DNA of 64,000 nt from Rhizobiaceae bacterium (GCA_029233925.1 JARGOX010000022.1:1-64000), one strand, 5' to 3'; positions 35,452 through 45,110 are shown, counted from the first letter of the stretch. Program-made: numbers and translations. Notes: a model not told the origin generated them from the sequence alone.

Positions 35452-35943
35452 ATGTCGGTTCGCACGGGATTTTCGGTGACGCAGATTCGTCTGCATTGGA
35501 TCATAGCGGCGTTGATCGTCATTCAGTTTGTCTTCCATGAGTGGATGGTCGAGGCCTGGGAGATTATCGAAAAGGGCGGCACTGTCGCCTATAGCCCTCT
35601 TGTTGCATCGCATGTGTTCGGCGGTATCGCGGTGCTGCTTCTTGTCCTGTGGCGCCTTGTCCTGCGTTTCAGGCGGGGCGTACCCTTGCCACCGGAGAAT
35701 GAACCTGCACTTTTGCAGTTGATGGCCCATATCGTTCACTGGTCGCTTTACGCCCTGATGATCCTGATGCCGCTTTCGGGCATGGCGGCGTGGTTCCTTG
35801 GTGTCGAGGCGGCGGCCGAAGCCCATGAAATCATGCGGATCTTCATGCTTGTGCTGGTGGCGATCCATATTCTGGCTTCGCTGTTCCATCATTTTGTCCT
35901 GAAAAGCGGCGTCCTTCTTCGCATGAAAAATCCATCCGAATGA
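35452..35943 (+). CDS. Cytochrome b561 family membrane protein
   Basis: Four-TM protein of 163 residues with heme-ligand candidates H15, H54, H96 and H139 (RLHW, VASHVFG, HIVHW, AIHILASLFHH). It is the bacterial di-heme b561 type that passes electrons from quinol to periplasmic partners or to superoxide. The ATG at 35452 sits 5 bp after GGAGG; the ATG directly before it is only 2 bp away. It ends 15 bp before the LysR stop, which is convergent. Confidence 0.88.
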   Translation: MSVRTGFSVTQIRLHWIIAALIVIQFVFHEWMVEAWEIIEKGGTVAYSPLVASHVFGGIAVLLLVLWRLVLRFRRGVPLPPENEPALLQLMAHIVHWSLYALMILMPLSGMAAWFLGVEAAAEAHEIMRIFMLVLVAIHILASLFHHFVLKSGVLLRMKNPSE

Positions 35944-35958
35944 ATGCGACCCGTTTCT

Positions 35959-36885
35959 TCAGCGGGTACCCGGCGCATGGTCTTGTGTGACCCTGCGCGC
36001 CTCTACAGCAATCATGTCGCGCAGCCATCTGTGGGTGGGAGAAAGGTTGGTGCGTGTCGTCCAGTATTGGTAGACAGGCAGGTCGCCGGTAAACGGGCTC
36101 TCCAGTATGACAATGTTGTCGCCCAGGGTGTTGGCGAGTAGCAGCGGTATCGTTGCCACAAGATCGGTGCCTTCGATCAACCGTCCCACTTCGCTTGTAC
36201 TCGGCAGGTCGATAATCACATCGGTGCTGATGCCTTCGGCCTCTGCTGCCTGTCGGTGTCCCGGTGACCATCCTCCCTGGTAGGAAATCAGCACGTGCTG
36301 CGCGGCGCCATAGTCTGCGGGGCTCATTGTTTTACCGCATAGGGCATGGTCCGCATGAACAACACAGACATATCGGTCCTCCAGCAGCAGGCGCCGGAAC
36401 AGGCGTTCACTGCCCTGCAGGACGGGCGAAAGCAGCAGGTCACACTCACCACGGTGCAATTGCCGGTGACCGTCCACGCCTGACGGCATGATTTTCAGCC
36501 GGATGCCCGGCGCATCTTTGCGCAGGCGACGCACTATGGATGGCAGAACCACGGCGCGCTCGTAGTGATTGCATGACAGGGTGATGTCGGTGCGGGCCTG
36601 GCTGGCGTCAAACGCCGTCGGCTCGACCATGGCGGCGATCTGATCGAGGATCATCTCGACCCGGGCGACAAGCTCGGTGCATCGCAAAGTGGGTGAGACA
36701 CCACGTCCCTGCCGCACGAAAAGGGGATCCTTGAACGCTGTGCGCAGGCGATCAATGGCATAGGAGACGGTTGACTGGTTTTGTCCCAGCTGTTCTGCCG
36801 CCCTGGAAAAGGAACCGAGGTCATGGACCAGTTTGAGCGTTTTCAGGGTGCGGATATCAAGGCTGCTTATATCGAATTCATGCAT
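35959..36885 (-). CDS. LysR-family transcriptional regulator
   Basis: Protein of about 308 residues with an N-terminal winged helix (IRTLKTLKLVHDLGSFSRAAEQLGQNQSTVSYAIDRLRTAFKDPLFVRQGRG) and a periplasmic-binding-like effector domain. Start ambiguous: ATG 36885 has AGG upstream, ATG 36903 gives six more residues. It is divergent from the P450 gene with about 80 bp between, where LysR proteins usually bind. The two GAATTC words in the gap are palindromic, but I cannot assign an operator. Confidence 0.88.
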   Translation of the reverse strand: MHEFDISSLDIRTLKTLKLVHDLGSFSRAAEQLGQNQSTVSYAIDRLRTAFKDPLFVRQGRGVSPTLRCTELVARVEMILDQIAAMVEPTAFDASQARTDITLSCNHYERAVVLPSIVRRLRKDAPGIRLKIMPSGVDGHRQLHRGECDLLLSPVLQGSERLFRRLLLEDRYVCVVHADHALCGKTMSPADYGAAQHVLISYQGGWSPGHRQAAEAEGISTDVIIDLPSTSEVGRLIEGTDLVATIPLLLANTLGDNIVILESPFTGDLPVYQYWTTRTNLSPTHRWLRDMIAVEARRVTQDHAPGTR

Positions 36886-36965
36886 AATACCTATTGAATT
36901 CATCTGATTGATAAATGCAAGCAGAGAGCACTAATCTTCCATTTCATCGACCGGGAGTAACAAAG

Positions 36966-38147
36966 ATGTTTGCTGAAGCGCAAGAATTGACGGCGGAGAC
37001 CGTCGACTTCGAAGAAATGTGGCGCGATCCCTATCCGCTGTTCAAACGGCTGCGCGCCAACAATCCTGTCGCATGGGTGCCGCAGGCCAATCATTTCATG
37101 GTGACACGCTTCGATGACATCGTCCACGTCGAGCGCAATCAGGACACCTTCCGGTCCCTGGAGCCGCGCTCCCTCGTTCATAAAGTGATGGGGCACAGTT
37201 TCATGCGCAAGGATGGCGATGCGCATCTCGCGGAGCGGACGATCGTTTCTCCGAGTTTCAGCCCCGCTGCTGCAAAGAAAATCTGGGCGGAGAAGTTCAG
37301 ATTGATTGCCACTGACCTGCTTGACCAGATTGAGGGAAAAGGCAAAGCCGACCTGTTTGTCGACTATGCGACACCAATGGCGGCGCGCTGTCTATGCGAG
37401 GTGACCGGGCTGACAAATGTCGATTGGCGAGACATTGCACGCTGGTCACAGGCCATGATGGATGCTGTTCAGAACTATGCTGGCGATGCGGAAATCGCCC
37501 GTCTTGGTCGGGAAGCCAGCGATGGCATCGATGCCGCCATTGACGAGATGATCGGGGCCAGACGCACGGATGAAGATAAGAGCCTGTTGGCGATGATGGC
37601 TGCCGGCGGCATGCCGCTGGACTCTGTTCGCGCCAATCTGAAGGTCATCATCGGCGGTGGCCAGAATGAGCCGCGTGATGCCAATGCGGGCCTGATCTGG
37701 GCCTTGCTGTCCAATCCTGATCAGCTTGCCGCAGTTCGCGCAGATGATGCATTGTGGATGCGCGGCTTTGAAGAATATGTGCGATGGATTTCACCCATCG
37801 GCATGTATCCGCGCACCGTTGACAAGCCTACAGAACTCGGCGGCGTCATGCTTCAACCGGATGACCGCCTGTTCCTGCTTGTCGGCTCGGCCAATCGGGA
37901 CGAAGCCAAATTCGAGCAGGCTGACAGATTTGATCTTCATCGCGAAAAGAAGCAGCATCTGGCATTTGGTTCAGGTCCGCATTTTTGCGCGGGGGCATGG
38001 GTGGCGCGGATGCAGGTTGCCAATATTGCCGTACCCATGTTGTTTGCGCGGCTCAAGGGACTGGCGCTTGATGAGGATGATCCGGTGCGGTGCGGCGGTT
38101 GGGCCTTTCGCGGCGTGCTCAATCTGCCCGTACGTTGGGATAAATAG
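36966..38147 (+). CDS. Cytochrome P450 with atypical I-helix
   Basis: Soluble class I P450 of 393 residues. Heme-binding AFGSGPHFCAGAW holds the cysteine ligand, and ExxR is EYVR. The I-helix normally reads AGxDT but here is GGGQNEPRD: the conserved acid and threonine are replaced by Asn, Glu and Pro, which changes the proton-relay expected for oxygen activation. ATG 36966 has GGGAG upstream and is the start of the fold. The ferredoxin 65 bp downstream is the likely electron donor; no reductase is next to it. Regulated by the divergent LysR. Confidence 0.9.
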   Translation: MFAEAQELTAETVDFEEMWRDPYPLFKRLRANNPVAWVPQANHFMVTRFDDIVHVERNQDTFRSLEPRSLVHKVMGHSFMRKDGDAHLAERTIVSPSFSPAAAKKIWAEKFRLIATDLLDQIEGKGKADLFVDYATPMAARCLCEVTGLTNVDWRDIARWSQAMMDAVQNYAGDAEIARLGREASDGIDAAIDEMIGARRTDEDKSLLAMMAAGGMPLDSVRANLKVIIGGGQNEPRDANAGLIWALLSNPDQLAAVRADDALWMRGFEEYVRWISPIGMYPRTVDKPTELGGVMLQPDDRLFLLVGSANRDEAKFEQADRFDLHREKKQHLAFGSGPHFCAGAWVARMQVANIAVPMLFARLKGLALDEDDPVRCGGWAFRGVLNLPVRWDK

Positions 38148-38212
38148 CGCGTTGGGACCGTTAGCATGCCTGTCAGCGTGTTTTGAAAGACCTGTAACCG
38201 GGAAGAAGCATA

Positions 38213-38536
38213 ATGCCAAAGATTACTTTCATCACCCATAGCGGCGAACATCGCGCTGTTGATGCTGCCTTGGGCACCAGTGTCATGCACGCGGCCGTTG
38301 ACAATGACGTGCCGGGCATGGTGGGCGAGTGCGGTGGTTCTGCCATGTGCGCAACCTGTCATTGTTTTGTCGATGCACAAGCCTTCCCGGCATTGCCACC
38401 GGTCGATGAAAATGAGGACGCCATGCTGGAGGGCACAGCCAGCGAACGCACGGCGGAAAGCCGACTCGGTTGCCAGTTGATCATCACAGAGGATCTGGAG
38501 GGGCTGATCGTTCAACTGCCTGACAACCAGATATGA
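38213..38536 (+). CDS. [2Fe-2S] ferredoxin, adrenodoxin/putidaredoxin type
   Basis: Protein of 107 residues with cluster ligands C40-x5-C46-x2-C49 and C87. The motif CGGSAMCATCHCFV is typical of ferredoxins that reduce class I P450s. An extra cysteine C51 is common in this group. It follows the P450 gene on the same strand and is almost surely its redox partner. Confidence 0.93.
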   Translation: MPKITFITHSGEHRAVDAALGTSVMHAAVDNDVPGMVGECGGSAMCATCHCFVDAQAFPALPPVDENEDAMLEGTASERTAESRLGCQLIITEDLEGLIVQLPDNQI

Positions 38537-38708
38537 GGTTTACACCCAGTGCCAACGCACCTGCGTGAACCGGAACGGAATTATTTATACATAACATGTT
38601 CATGATTTTCCGTTTTGTACGTCAAAGGCGATGCATGCGAGTTGCAGTTGTTCCGCTTTCTGTGCCATCCTGTTTTGATTAAGAACAGATCTGGAACGAG
38701 ACGGCTCC

Positions 38709-39266
38709 ATGGACACGCCTGCTGGCAATGGAAAAATGAAAGTGCGCCTGCGCAGTTTTTCCAATTCACTGCCGATGTCTCTGCTCAAGGCGCGTGAATC
38801 GGTGATGCAGCGTTTTCGCTCATCGCTTCGCCTTTTCAACATCACCGAACAGCAATGGCGCGTTTTGCGCGCTTTGAGTTCTGTGGAAAGTATTGAAGTG
38901 ACCGTATTGGCGAAGGCCACGTTTCTGCTGGCTCCATCCCTGTCGCGTATTCTGAAGGATCTTGAGGAACGTCATCTGGTGATCAAGACACCGGTGGCCA
39001 AGGATCTGCGTCGTTCGCTGGTATCGGTAACGCCTGATGGACTCAAACTGATTGATGCGGTCGCGCCGCATTCGGAGAGGATCTACTCCGAAATTACCCA
39101 GGCCTTTGGCGAAGAGAAAATGAAGCTGCTGCAGGATTTGTTGAAGGAACTGGAAACGGACATCAACAAGCTCCCGGCCATTGTCCACGATGCGGCGGAT
39201 CGGCAGATGCCAGAATTCAGCCAGACGACTGCAGGTTTGCCGCGTGGCAGGCCTCGCAAGTCGTAA
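38709..39266 (+). CDS. MarR-family regulator, HpaR-like
   Basis: Winged-helix protein of up to 185 residues. The start RLRSFSNSLPMSLLKARESVMQRFR and EQQWRVLRALS are like HpaR, the repressor of homoprotocatechuate pathways, and the wing is seen in RILKDLEERHLVIKTPVAKDLRRSLVSVT. ATG 38709 is the long option; ATG 38736 with GGAA upstream is also possible. It lies between the ferredoxin gene and a convergent efflux gene, so its target could be the P450 or the hydrolase cluster. Confidence 0.85.
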   Translation: MDTPAGNGKMKVRLRSFSNSLPMSLLKARESVMQRFRSSLRLFNITEQQWRVLRALSSVESIEVTVLAKATFLLAPSLSRILKDLEERHLVIKTPVAKDLRRSLVSVTPDGLKLIDAVAPHSERIYSEITQAFGEEKMKLLQDLLKELETDINKLPAIVHDAADRQMPEFSQTTAGLPRGRPRKS

Positions 39267-39304
39267 AGCATTCTTTCAAATAGGCGACTCTGCGTCTCGA
39301 CCGA

Positions 39305-40504
39305 CTATGACTGTTCCGCGTCGGCTGCGGTGTGGCCTATATAGATGACATAGAGCGCGGTGAGGATACTGATTGCCGAAACGGTAAACATCATAAACAG
39401 CAGTGTTGAGGATGAACCTGTCGCGGCCACCATGGAAGCGGCTGCCGCTGAGATCAAGGCTCCGCCGCCCATTTGCACGCAGCCCCCAAGACCGGAAGCG
39501 GTGCCTGCGAGATTGGGGCGGACGCTGACGATGCCTGCAACAACGCTGGGAAGTGTAATGCCGTTTCCGAGGCCAACGAAGATCATCGGCCCGAAAATAC
39601 TCAGTGGATGCTGAAATCCAAGCTCGAACAGGATGATGGCCAGCAGCACACCCAGTGTCGCAATGACGGCGCCGGCCAGTGCCATCGTATTTATACCCAT
39701 TTTGGTGGCGAACCGACCGGAGGTGAAATTGCCGAGAATGTAGCCGAAAGTGACAATGATGAAATAGAGCCCGAATTGGGTCGGGGTCAGATGATAGACG
39801 TCATAGGCAACGAAAGGCGCGCCCGCGAGCAAGGCATAAAAGGTCCCGACACTGAAGGCTGCGGTTGCCGAGTATCCCCAGAAACGCCGGGAACGAAACA
39901 ATGTTGGATAATGTCTGATTTGCTCGCGGAAACTGCTGTATCCCTGTGTATTGGTTTCCTTGAGTGTCAGGAATACTGCAATCGTAATGAGACTTCCCAA
40001 GGCGAACATTGCTATGAAATTGGATTGCCAGCCAAAATGCTCGTCAAGGAAGCCGCCCATGGTCGGCGCAATCATGGGCCCGAGCGCCATACCCATGGTG
40101 AGATAGCCAATCTGGCTCGCTGCCTGATTGGGTTCATAAAGGTCACGAATGATCGCCCGGCTCACAACCATTCCGGTCACGGCTGTTGATTGAATAATTC
40201 TTCCGAGGATCAAAATTTCGATATTCGGTGCAAACAGGCAAAGCAGGGTTCCCACCAGAAATATGACCATGGCAACCAGCATGACACTTCTGCGCCCATA
40301 GCGATCCGACAAAGGACCAACGATCAGCTGGACCACCGAAGACGTGGCCAGATAGATCTGAACAAGCAGTTGAATGACCGCGCTGTTGGTTGAGAAGTGG
40401 GCTGCCATCGCGGGCAGGGACGGCAGCAAAAGTGTCATAGACACGGAACCCAACGCAGTGGCGCTGATCAGAGTCATGATGTGTGGTTTGTGAGGAAGGT
40501 TCAT
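39305..40504 (-). CDS. MFS efflux transporter, Bcr/CflA family
   Basis: Membrane protein of 399 residues with 12 predicted TM helices and the motif A region PLSDRYGRRSVML. The TM1 sequence (ISATALGSVSMTLLLPSLPAMAAHF) and its length fit Bcr/CflA drug:proton antiporters. It is divergent from the alpha/beta hydrolase gene (gap 312 bp) and convergent with the MarR gene (38-bp gap). Confidence 0.9.
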   Translation of the reverse strand: MNLPHKPHIMTLISATALGSVSMTLLLPSLPAMAAHFSTNSAVIQLLVQIYLATSSVVQLIVGPLSDRYGRRSVMLVAMVIFLVGTLLCLFAPNIEILILGRIIQSTAVTGMVVSRAIIRDLYEPNQAASQIGYLTMGMALGPMIAPTMGGFLDEHFGWQSNFIAMFALGSLITIAVFLTLKETNTQGYSSFREQIRHYPTLFRSRRFWGYSATAAFSVGTFYALLAGAPFVAYDVYHLTPTQFGLYFIIVTFGYILGNFTSGRFATKMGINTMALAGAVIATLGVLLAIILFELGFQHPLSIFGPMIFVGLGNGITLPSVVAGIVSVRPNLAGTASGLGGCVQMGGGALISAAAASMVAATGSSSTLLFMMFTVSAISILTALYVIYIGHTAADAEQS

Positions 40505-40816
40505 GGTGGACAGCTTTGACCGGTTGTTTCTTTATTGACGTGAGATGGCTCGTCTTCTCAGCAAGGCCACCTCCTGATGCCTCATGGATGCGTCGCTTAA
40601 GTCTTCCTGTACCGAGGCGCATCCGATGAGTATAAGTACCCTTAGACTGGCTTGAGCCTTGTGGGAACCCACACTGTGATCAGGTGTTGTTATCAACAGT
40701 TGCGATTGGCTTGACGCGGGCTGCGCCGCTCAGGCAATACAGACAGGCGGTGTGTGCCGGAACAATGAAAACCTGAGATTTTGCGGAAAACACAGCGGAT
40801 TGGGTCTGAAAAAAGC
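40505..40816. other. Divergent promoter region, about 310 bp
   Basis: Separates the leftward MFS gene from the rightward hydrolase gene. I see no supported ORF and no clear operator. It should contain both promoters. Confidence 0.4.
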
Positions 40817-41692
40817 ATGGAAAAAGCAAAAACGGCAATTGCCGCATTGGAAGCCTCGGCGGAGATCATCCGCCTGCCTCACGCCGATGGCCAGACCGTA
40901 TGGCGAGTCTGGGGCGAGGGGCCTTCCCTGGTCCTGCTGCATGGCGGCTCTGGTTCATGGCTGCATTGGGTCCGAAACATCGAGGTATTGGCGCAGCGCT
41001 TCCGTATCTTTGTACCCGATATGCCAGGATTTGGAGATTCCGAAAGTCTGGCCAGCAACTCGGTGACGCTGCTTGCCAGGTCGATCGCTGATGATCTCGA
41101 GCGACTGCCGATTGACCCGCATTATTGCATTGCCGGGTTTTCCTTCGGCACCTGGATTGGCGGCCACCTGCTTGCCCATCATCATGACCGGGTCGATCGC
41201 CTGATCCTGGTCGGAGCTGCCGGCCTTGGCAGGACATTGCCGCTCAGTGCGGGATTGCGCAGTTGGCGCAGGTTGCCCGAGGCATCAGCCCGCCGCCAGG
41301 CGCACAGGCAAAATCTCGAACACATCATGCTCGCTGATCCCAACAGTGTGGATGCTCTGGCGATTGAAGTGCAAAGCCGCAGCGCTGAAGCCTGCCGCTT
41401 TCGCCACCGCAATGTCAGCGAAAAGATGATGTTGAAGGATTGTGTCGAACGCTGGCCGGTGAAATTGACAGCTCTGTGGGGCAAGCGTGATGCCTTTATC
41501 GGTGGCCATTTCGAAGAGCGCCACAAGGTTATGCTGGCGGTTGATCCCGGCGCCGGATTTCACCTCATCGAGGGTGCCGGCCATTGGGTTCAATTCGAGG
41601 CGCCGGATGCCACCAATCGTCTTGTCATGGCGGCCTGTCTTGGCGCTGCAGTGGACACCCGGGAAAAATGTGTCGTAAGTTTGGAAGAATGA
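40817..41692 (+). CDS. Alpha/beta hydrolase, MhpC-like
   Basis: Hydrolase of 291 residues with oxyanion-hole HGGSGSW, nucleophile S109 in GFSFG, acid D in WGKRDAFIG and base H in GAGHWVQFEAP. The cap region and length resemble C-C bond hydrolases of meta-cleavage pathways, but esterase is possible. ATG 40817 is preferred; the frame is open to 40781 without a better start. It is 40 bp from the VOC gene on the same strand, and together they suggest aromatic-ring catabolism. Confidence 0.82.
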   Translation: MEKAKTAIAALEASAEIIRLPHADGQTVWRVWGEGPSLVLLHGGSGSWLHWVRNIEVLAQRFRIFVPDMPGFGDSESLASNSVTLLARSIADDLERLPIDPHYCIAGFSFGTWIGGHLLAHHHDRVDRLILVGAAGLGRTLPLSAGLRSWRRLPEASARRQAHRQNLEHIMLADPNSVDALAIEVQSRSAEACRFRHRNVSEKMMLKDCVERWPVKLTALWGKRDAFIGGHFEERHKVMLAVDPGAGFHLIEGAGHWVQFEAPDATNRLVMAACLGAAVDTREKCVVSLEE

Positions 41693-41732
41693 CACGCTGA
41701 CCGATTGAAAAATTCACAGTAGGGCCGTTCCC

Positions 41733-42167
41733 ATGACAACAGTACCATTCACTCTTGTGGGCATCGACCATGTGGTCTTCCTCGTCGATGATATGAAATC
41801 AGCGTTGCATTTCTACAATAATGTACTGGGGTGCAGTGCCGGCTATTCCTACCCGACCCTGGGCATGGAGCAGGTCTGGTGCGGCGCTGCTCTGATCGTC
41901 CTGTGGGATACGACCCACCCGGGTGCGGCAGATGCCGTTCCTCCGGTGGCAGGAGGCCGCAATGTCGATCATGTCTGCATTGCCACCAGTCCTTTTGATC
42001 ACGAAGCATTGCGTGCCCATCTAAGGGTCAATGACATCGAGATCGAGCGTGAGGCGCTTCACGGCGGCGCACGCGGGATGGGCGATTCCTTCTATATCCG
42101 TGATCCCTTTGGCAACAAGATCGAGATCAAGGGACCGGCGGTCTATCCGGACGGCACAGACTGGTAG
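41733..42167 (+). CDS. VOC/glyoxalase-fold metalloprotein
   Basis: Protein of 144 residues with one pair of beta-alpha-beta3 modules. Visible anchors are GIDHVVFLVDD, the central NVDHVCIAT and FYIRDPFGNKIEIKG near the end, which supply the two His and the Glu that bind metal. The sequence fits small dioxygenase- or lyase-like VOC proteins; the reaction is not defined. It likely works with the hydrolase encoded before it. Confidence 0.85.
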   Translation: MTTVPFTLVGIDHVVFLVDDMKSALHFYNNVLGCSAGYSYPTLGMEQVWCGAALIVLWDTTHPGAADAVPPVAGGRNVDHVCIATSPFDHEALRAHLRVNDIEIEREALHGGARGMGDSFYIRDPFGNKIEIKGPAVYPDGTDW

Positions 42168-42240
42168 GCAGCCGCCAAATGCACCACGGAAATAAGGGCC
42201 GCCTGGAGCGGTCGATGCCTTGGGGACGCCTGGAACCGGT

Positions 42241-43086
42241 TCATTGATCCGACCAGAGGTCTCTCATGTTGTTCCAGATCTTTTCGCCGATCAAGCAATC
42301 GTAATCGGTCTGCAGCGCCGTTTTCAGCACAAGGTCGCGGGCTCTAAAGGCTTTCTGGTGGGCCGCTTTCTGGGGGGCCTGTTCCCGGCTGGCCAGTTCC
42401 AGCACCAGTTTTTGCCGGACTGCCGCTGGAAATTGCGCCCATTCACGGACCGGTATGACAAAGGACCCGGGACCACCGATAACGCAATGGCGATAATAGA
42501 CGTCGAGGTCTTCGAGATGCCACTGGCTTCCCATGCCCTCGCGGGTCATCAGCGGCAGGCCATTGATGATAATGCCCTTGGCCAGCGTGTCGGTCCGTGC
42601 CGCCAGCACTGGTCTGCCATTGTTGTTGGGGCCGTCGCCCGAAATGTCGATAACCTGCCGGTTTGAAAAATAGCCATTGTCTCCAAAGAGCCTGGAACTG
42701 AAATCCATTGCGCCCGAGATTGATGTCCTGCGCATCGAATTTTCGAATTGTGCGGTGAGCCTTGCGGCAAAGGATTCCGCCTCGCTGCGGTTGCTGATGA
42801 GCGTCCAGTCGATGATGACATTCTGGGAGAGCGTGCCGGCCCACTCCACATAGGTGATGGCTATTTGTCCCAGCAGACCCTGGCGAATGGCATTGATGAC
42901 CGGGTCACTGACAATGGCTTCAGCATATCCACGCCGCTGAATTTCCAGCTCGTTCGGCGTCATGGAGCGCGAGACGTCCACGGCAAGAACGAGTTCCACG
43001 TCGACCTCGACTTCACTGGCCTGCGCACGGGCAGACGCGCCTGTGAGTGTGGTCAATAGGACAAGCAGAAAGACAATGCGGTTCAT
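42241..43086 (-). CDS. DUF1194 exported protein, von Willebrand A-like
   Basis: Protein of 281 residues with a signal peptide (MNRIVFLLVLLTTLTGASARAQA). The MIDAS-like entry VDVELVLAVDVSRSMTPNE is typical of VWA-type folds and of DUF1194, a family common in alphaproteobacteria with unknown role. ATG 43086 has GGAGG 7 bp upstream and is preferred to the ATG at 43110. It follows the peptide-type permease genes on the same strand. Confidence 0.85.
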   Translation of the reverse strand: MNRIVFLLVLLTTLTGASARAQASEVEVDVELVLAVDVSRSMTPNELEIQRRGYAEAIVSDPVINAIRQGLLGQIAITYVEWAGTLSQNVIIDWTLISNRSEAESFAARLTAQFENSMRRTSISGAMDFSSRLFGDNGYFSNRQVIDISGDGPNNNGRPVLAARTDTLAKGIIINGLPLMTREGMGSQWHLEDLDVYYRHCVIGGPGSFVIPVREWAQFPAAVRQKLVLELASREQAPQKAAHQKAFRARDLVLKTALQTDYDCLIGEKIWNNMRDLWSDQ

Positions 43087-43155
43087 CGGGCATCCTCCGG
43101 TTCTCATCATCCGCTATCATAGCGCATGCCCGAAGCAAGACCAATGCTGTCTCAC

Positions 43156-44073
43156 TCATCGTCCGCGAATGCGCGGATCAAGAGCGTCGCGCAGGCCGTC
43201 GCCGATATAATTCACACTGAGCACGGTCAGGGAGATGGCCAGCCCCGGCCAGATCACGCGCTCGGGATATTGTTGCAGATAGTCGGTGGAATCAAACAGC
43301 AATCGTCCCCAGGTCGGAAAATCTGACGGGAAACCCAGGCCAAGGAAGGAAAGCACGGATTCGGTGATGATCGCATTGGCGATGCCCAGCGTTGCCGAAA
43401 CCAGGATGGGTGAGAGAATATTGGGCAGGATGTGCCGGGTGATCATGCGCCGGGACGGCGTGCCGACCGACCGCGACGCCAGGACAAATTCCTGTTCCTT
43501 CAAAGCCAGCACATCACCCCTGACGATCCGCGCAGCCTGCATCCAGGATGTGATGCCGATGACAAAGACGATCAGGATGAAGATGCCCGTTTCCGGACCA
43601 AAGGCGGTGCGCAGGGTGTCACGGAACAGCATGATGATGACAAGCAGCAGAGGCAGCAGCGGCAAGGCGAGGAAAAGATCTGTCAGGCGCATCAGCAAGC
43701 CGTCGATCCACGAGAAAAACCCGGCGACAACGCCGATGAGCGTGCCAAGGAACAACGAGAGCACCATCGCCACAATGCCAACGGAGAGCGACACGCGGCC
43801 ACCGACCAGCAATCGGGCCAATGTATCGCGCCCCAGTTGATCCGTGCCCAGTGGGTGCAGCAGGCTTGGCCCCTGGTTACGCGCGCGGATGTCGATGAAT
43901 TGCGCATCAATACCCCAGATATAGGGTCCGAAAGCGACAGCCAGAATGATGAATATGAAAAAGCCCAGCCCCAGGACTGCGCCCCGATGGGTTTTGAACT
44001 GATCCCAGATGTCGCGGCCGGGGGAACTTGGGTCCTGATCGCCCTGCAGTGAATGAATTGTGGTCTCAGTCAT
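43156..44073 (-). CDS. ABC permease, DppC/OppC type
   Basis: Inner-membrane protein of 305 residues with six TM helices, an N-terminal OppC-type cytoplasmic segment and the coupling loop LASRSVGTPSRRMITRHILPN. ATG 44073 overlaps the DppB-type stop by 8 bp and is preferred to the ORF start at 44115. It closes the importer gene set. Confidence 0.9.
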   Translation of the reverse strand: MTETTIHSLQGDQDPSSPGRDIWDQFKTHRGAVLGLGFFIFIILAVAFGPYIWGIDAQFIDIRARNQGPSLLHPLGTDQLGRDTLARLLVGGRVSLSVGIVAMVLSLFLGTLIGVVAGFFSWIDGLLMRLTDLFLALPLLPLLLVIIMLFRDTLRTAFGPETGIFILIVFVIGITSWMQAARIVRGDVLALKEQEFVLASRSVGTPSRRMITRHILPNILSPILVSATLGIANAIITESVLSFLGLGFPSDFPTWGRLLFDSTDYLQQYPERVIWPGLAISLTVLSVNYIGDGLRDALDPRIRGR

Positions 44074-45073
44074 ATCTGATCCTTGGATCCAGGATGCCGT
44101 AGAGTACGTCTGCAATGAGATTGAAAAAGACGATCAGAACGGCAAATATGAATGTCAGTGTCTGGACCGTTGGGACATCGCCTGCCTGAATGGCAATGAT
44201 CAGCAATTGGCCAAGCCCGTTCACCTTGAAAACCTGCTCGGTAATGATGGCGCCGCCAAAGACCTGCGGCACACCCAGCGCGATGACCGTGACGACCGGA
44301 ATGAGCGAGTTGCGCAGCACGTGGACCAGGATGACGCTGCGTTCGCGGATGCCCTTGGCTCTGGCTGTGCGCACATAATCCTGATTGAGATTGTCGAGCA
44401 TGGAGGCGCGCATGAACCGGCTGATCTGTGCGGCATTGTAAAGCGCCAGAACCGAGACCGGCATGATCATTTGTTTGACCTGCTGGAGAAAGCTGCTCCA
44501 GTCATTGACGACCAGTGTTGTGTCGTAAATTGATGGAAACCAGCCCAGCCAGACCGAGAAGATCACAATGACCAAAACCCCGGTAAAAAACGTCGGGACA
44601 GAATAGCCGACCATCGATACAAAGGTGCCGATCTGATCGAACCAGCTATACTGTTTGTAAGCAGAAAGAATGCCGATGGGCACGGCGATCAGAATGCCGA
44701 CGATATAGGACATGCCGACAACCCAAAGGGTCTGCGGAATACGTTGAACGATCGTGTCGACGACGGGCGAGCGGGTTTGCCAACTCAGCACCCGCAACCG
44801 GTCGCCGCCAAAATCCCATCCCCACCATTGCTCGAGAATATTCAGGGTTTCATTGTAGAAGAACTGCTTGCACCACAGCAGGAAGCGGATGTGGAAAGCT
44901 TCCCCGAGGCCCAGCGAGATACGGATTTTTTCCCGGACTTCCGGCGGAATGGTCAAGGGCAGGTTGGCCGTTGGATCGCTTGGGGCAAGATCCAGCAACA
45001 GAAAAATCAAGAAACTGATGAGCAGCAATGTCGGGACCGCAAGCAGCAATCTGCGGATGGTATAATTGAACAT
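44066..45073 (-). CDS. ABC permease, DppB/OppB type
   Basis: Inner-membrane protein of 335 residues with the start FNYTIRRLLLAVPTLLLISFLIF, six TM helices and the coupling loop RTARAKGIRERSVILVHVLRNSLIP. It carries the long periplasmic insert after TM1 typical of OppB. It is separated by 67 bp from the binding-protein gene, with a hairpin in between. Confidence 0.9.
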   Translation of the reverse strand: MFNYTIRRLLLAVPTLLLISFLIFLLLDLAPSDPTANLPLTIPPEVREKIRISLGLGEAFHIRFLLWCKQFFYNETLNILEQWWGWDFGGDRLRVLSWQTRSPVVDTIVQRIPQTLWVVGMSYIVGILIAVPIGILSAYKQYSWFDQIGTFVSMVGYSVPTFFTGVLVIVIFSVWLGWFPSIYDTTLVVNDWSSFLQQVKQMIMPVSVLALYNAAQISRFMRASMLDNLNQDYVRTARAKGIRERSVILVHVLRNSLIPVVTVIALGVPQVFGGAIITEQVFKVNGLGQLLIIAIQAGDVPTVQTLTFIFAVLIVFFNLIADVLYGILDPRIRYD

Positions 45074-45110
45074 TGTTCTATGACCTGTGCAGCTCTGGCA
45101 GAATTGAGTA

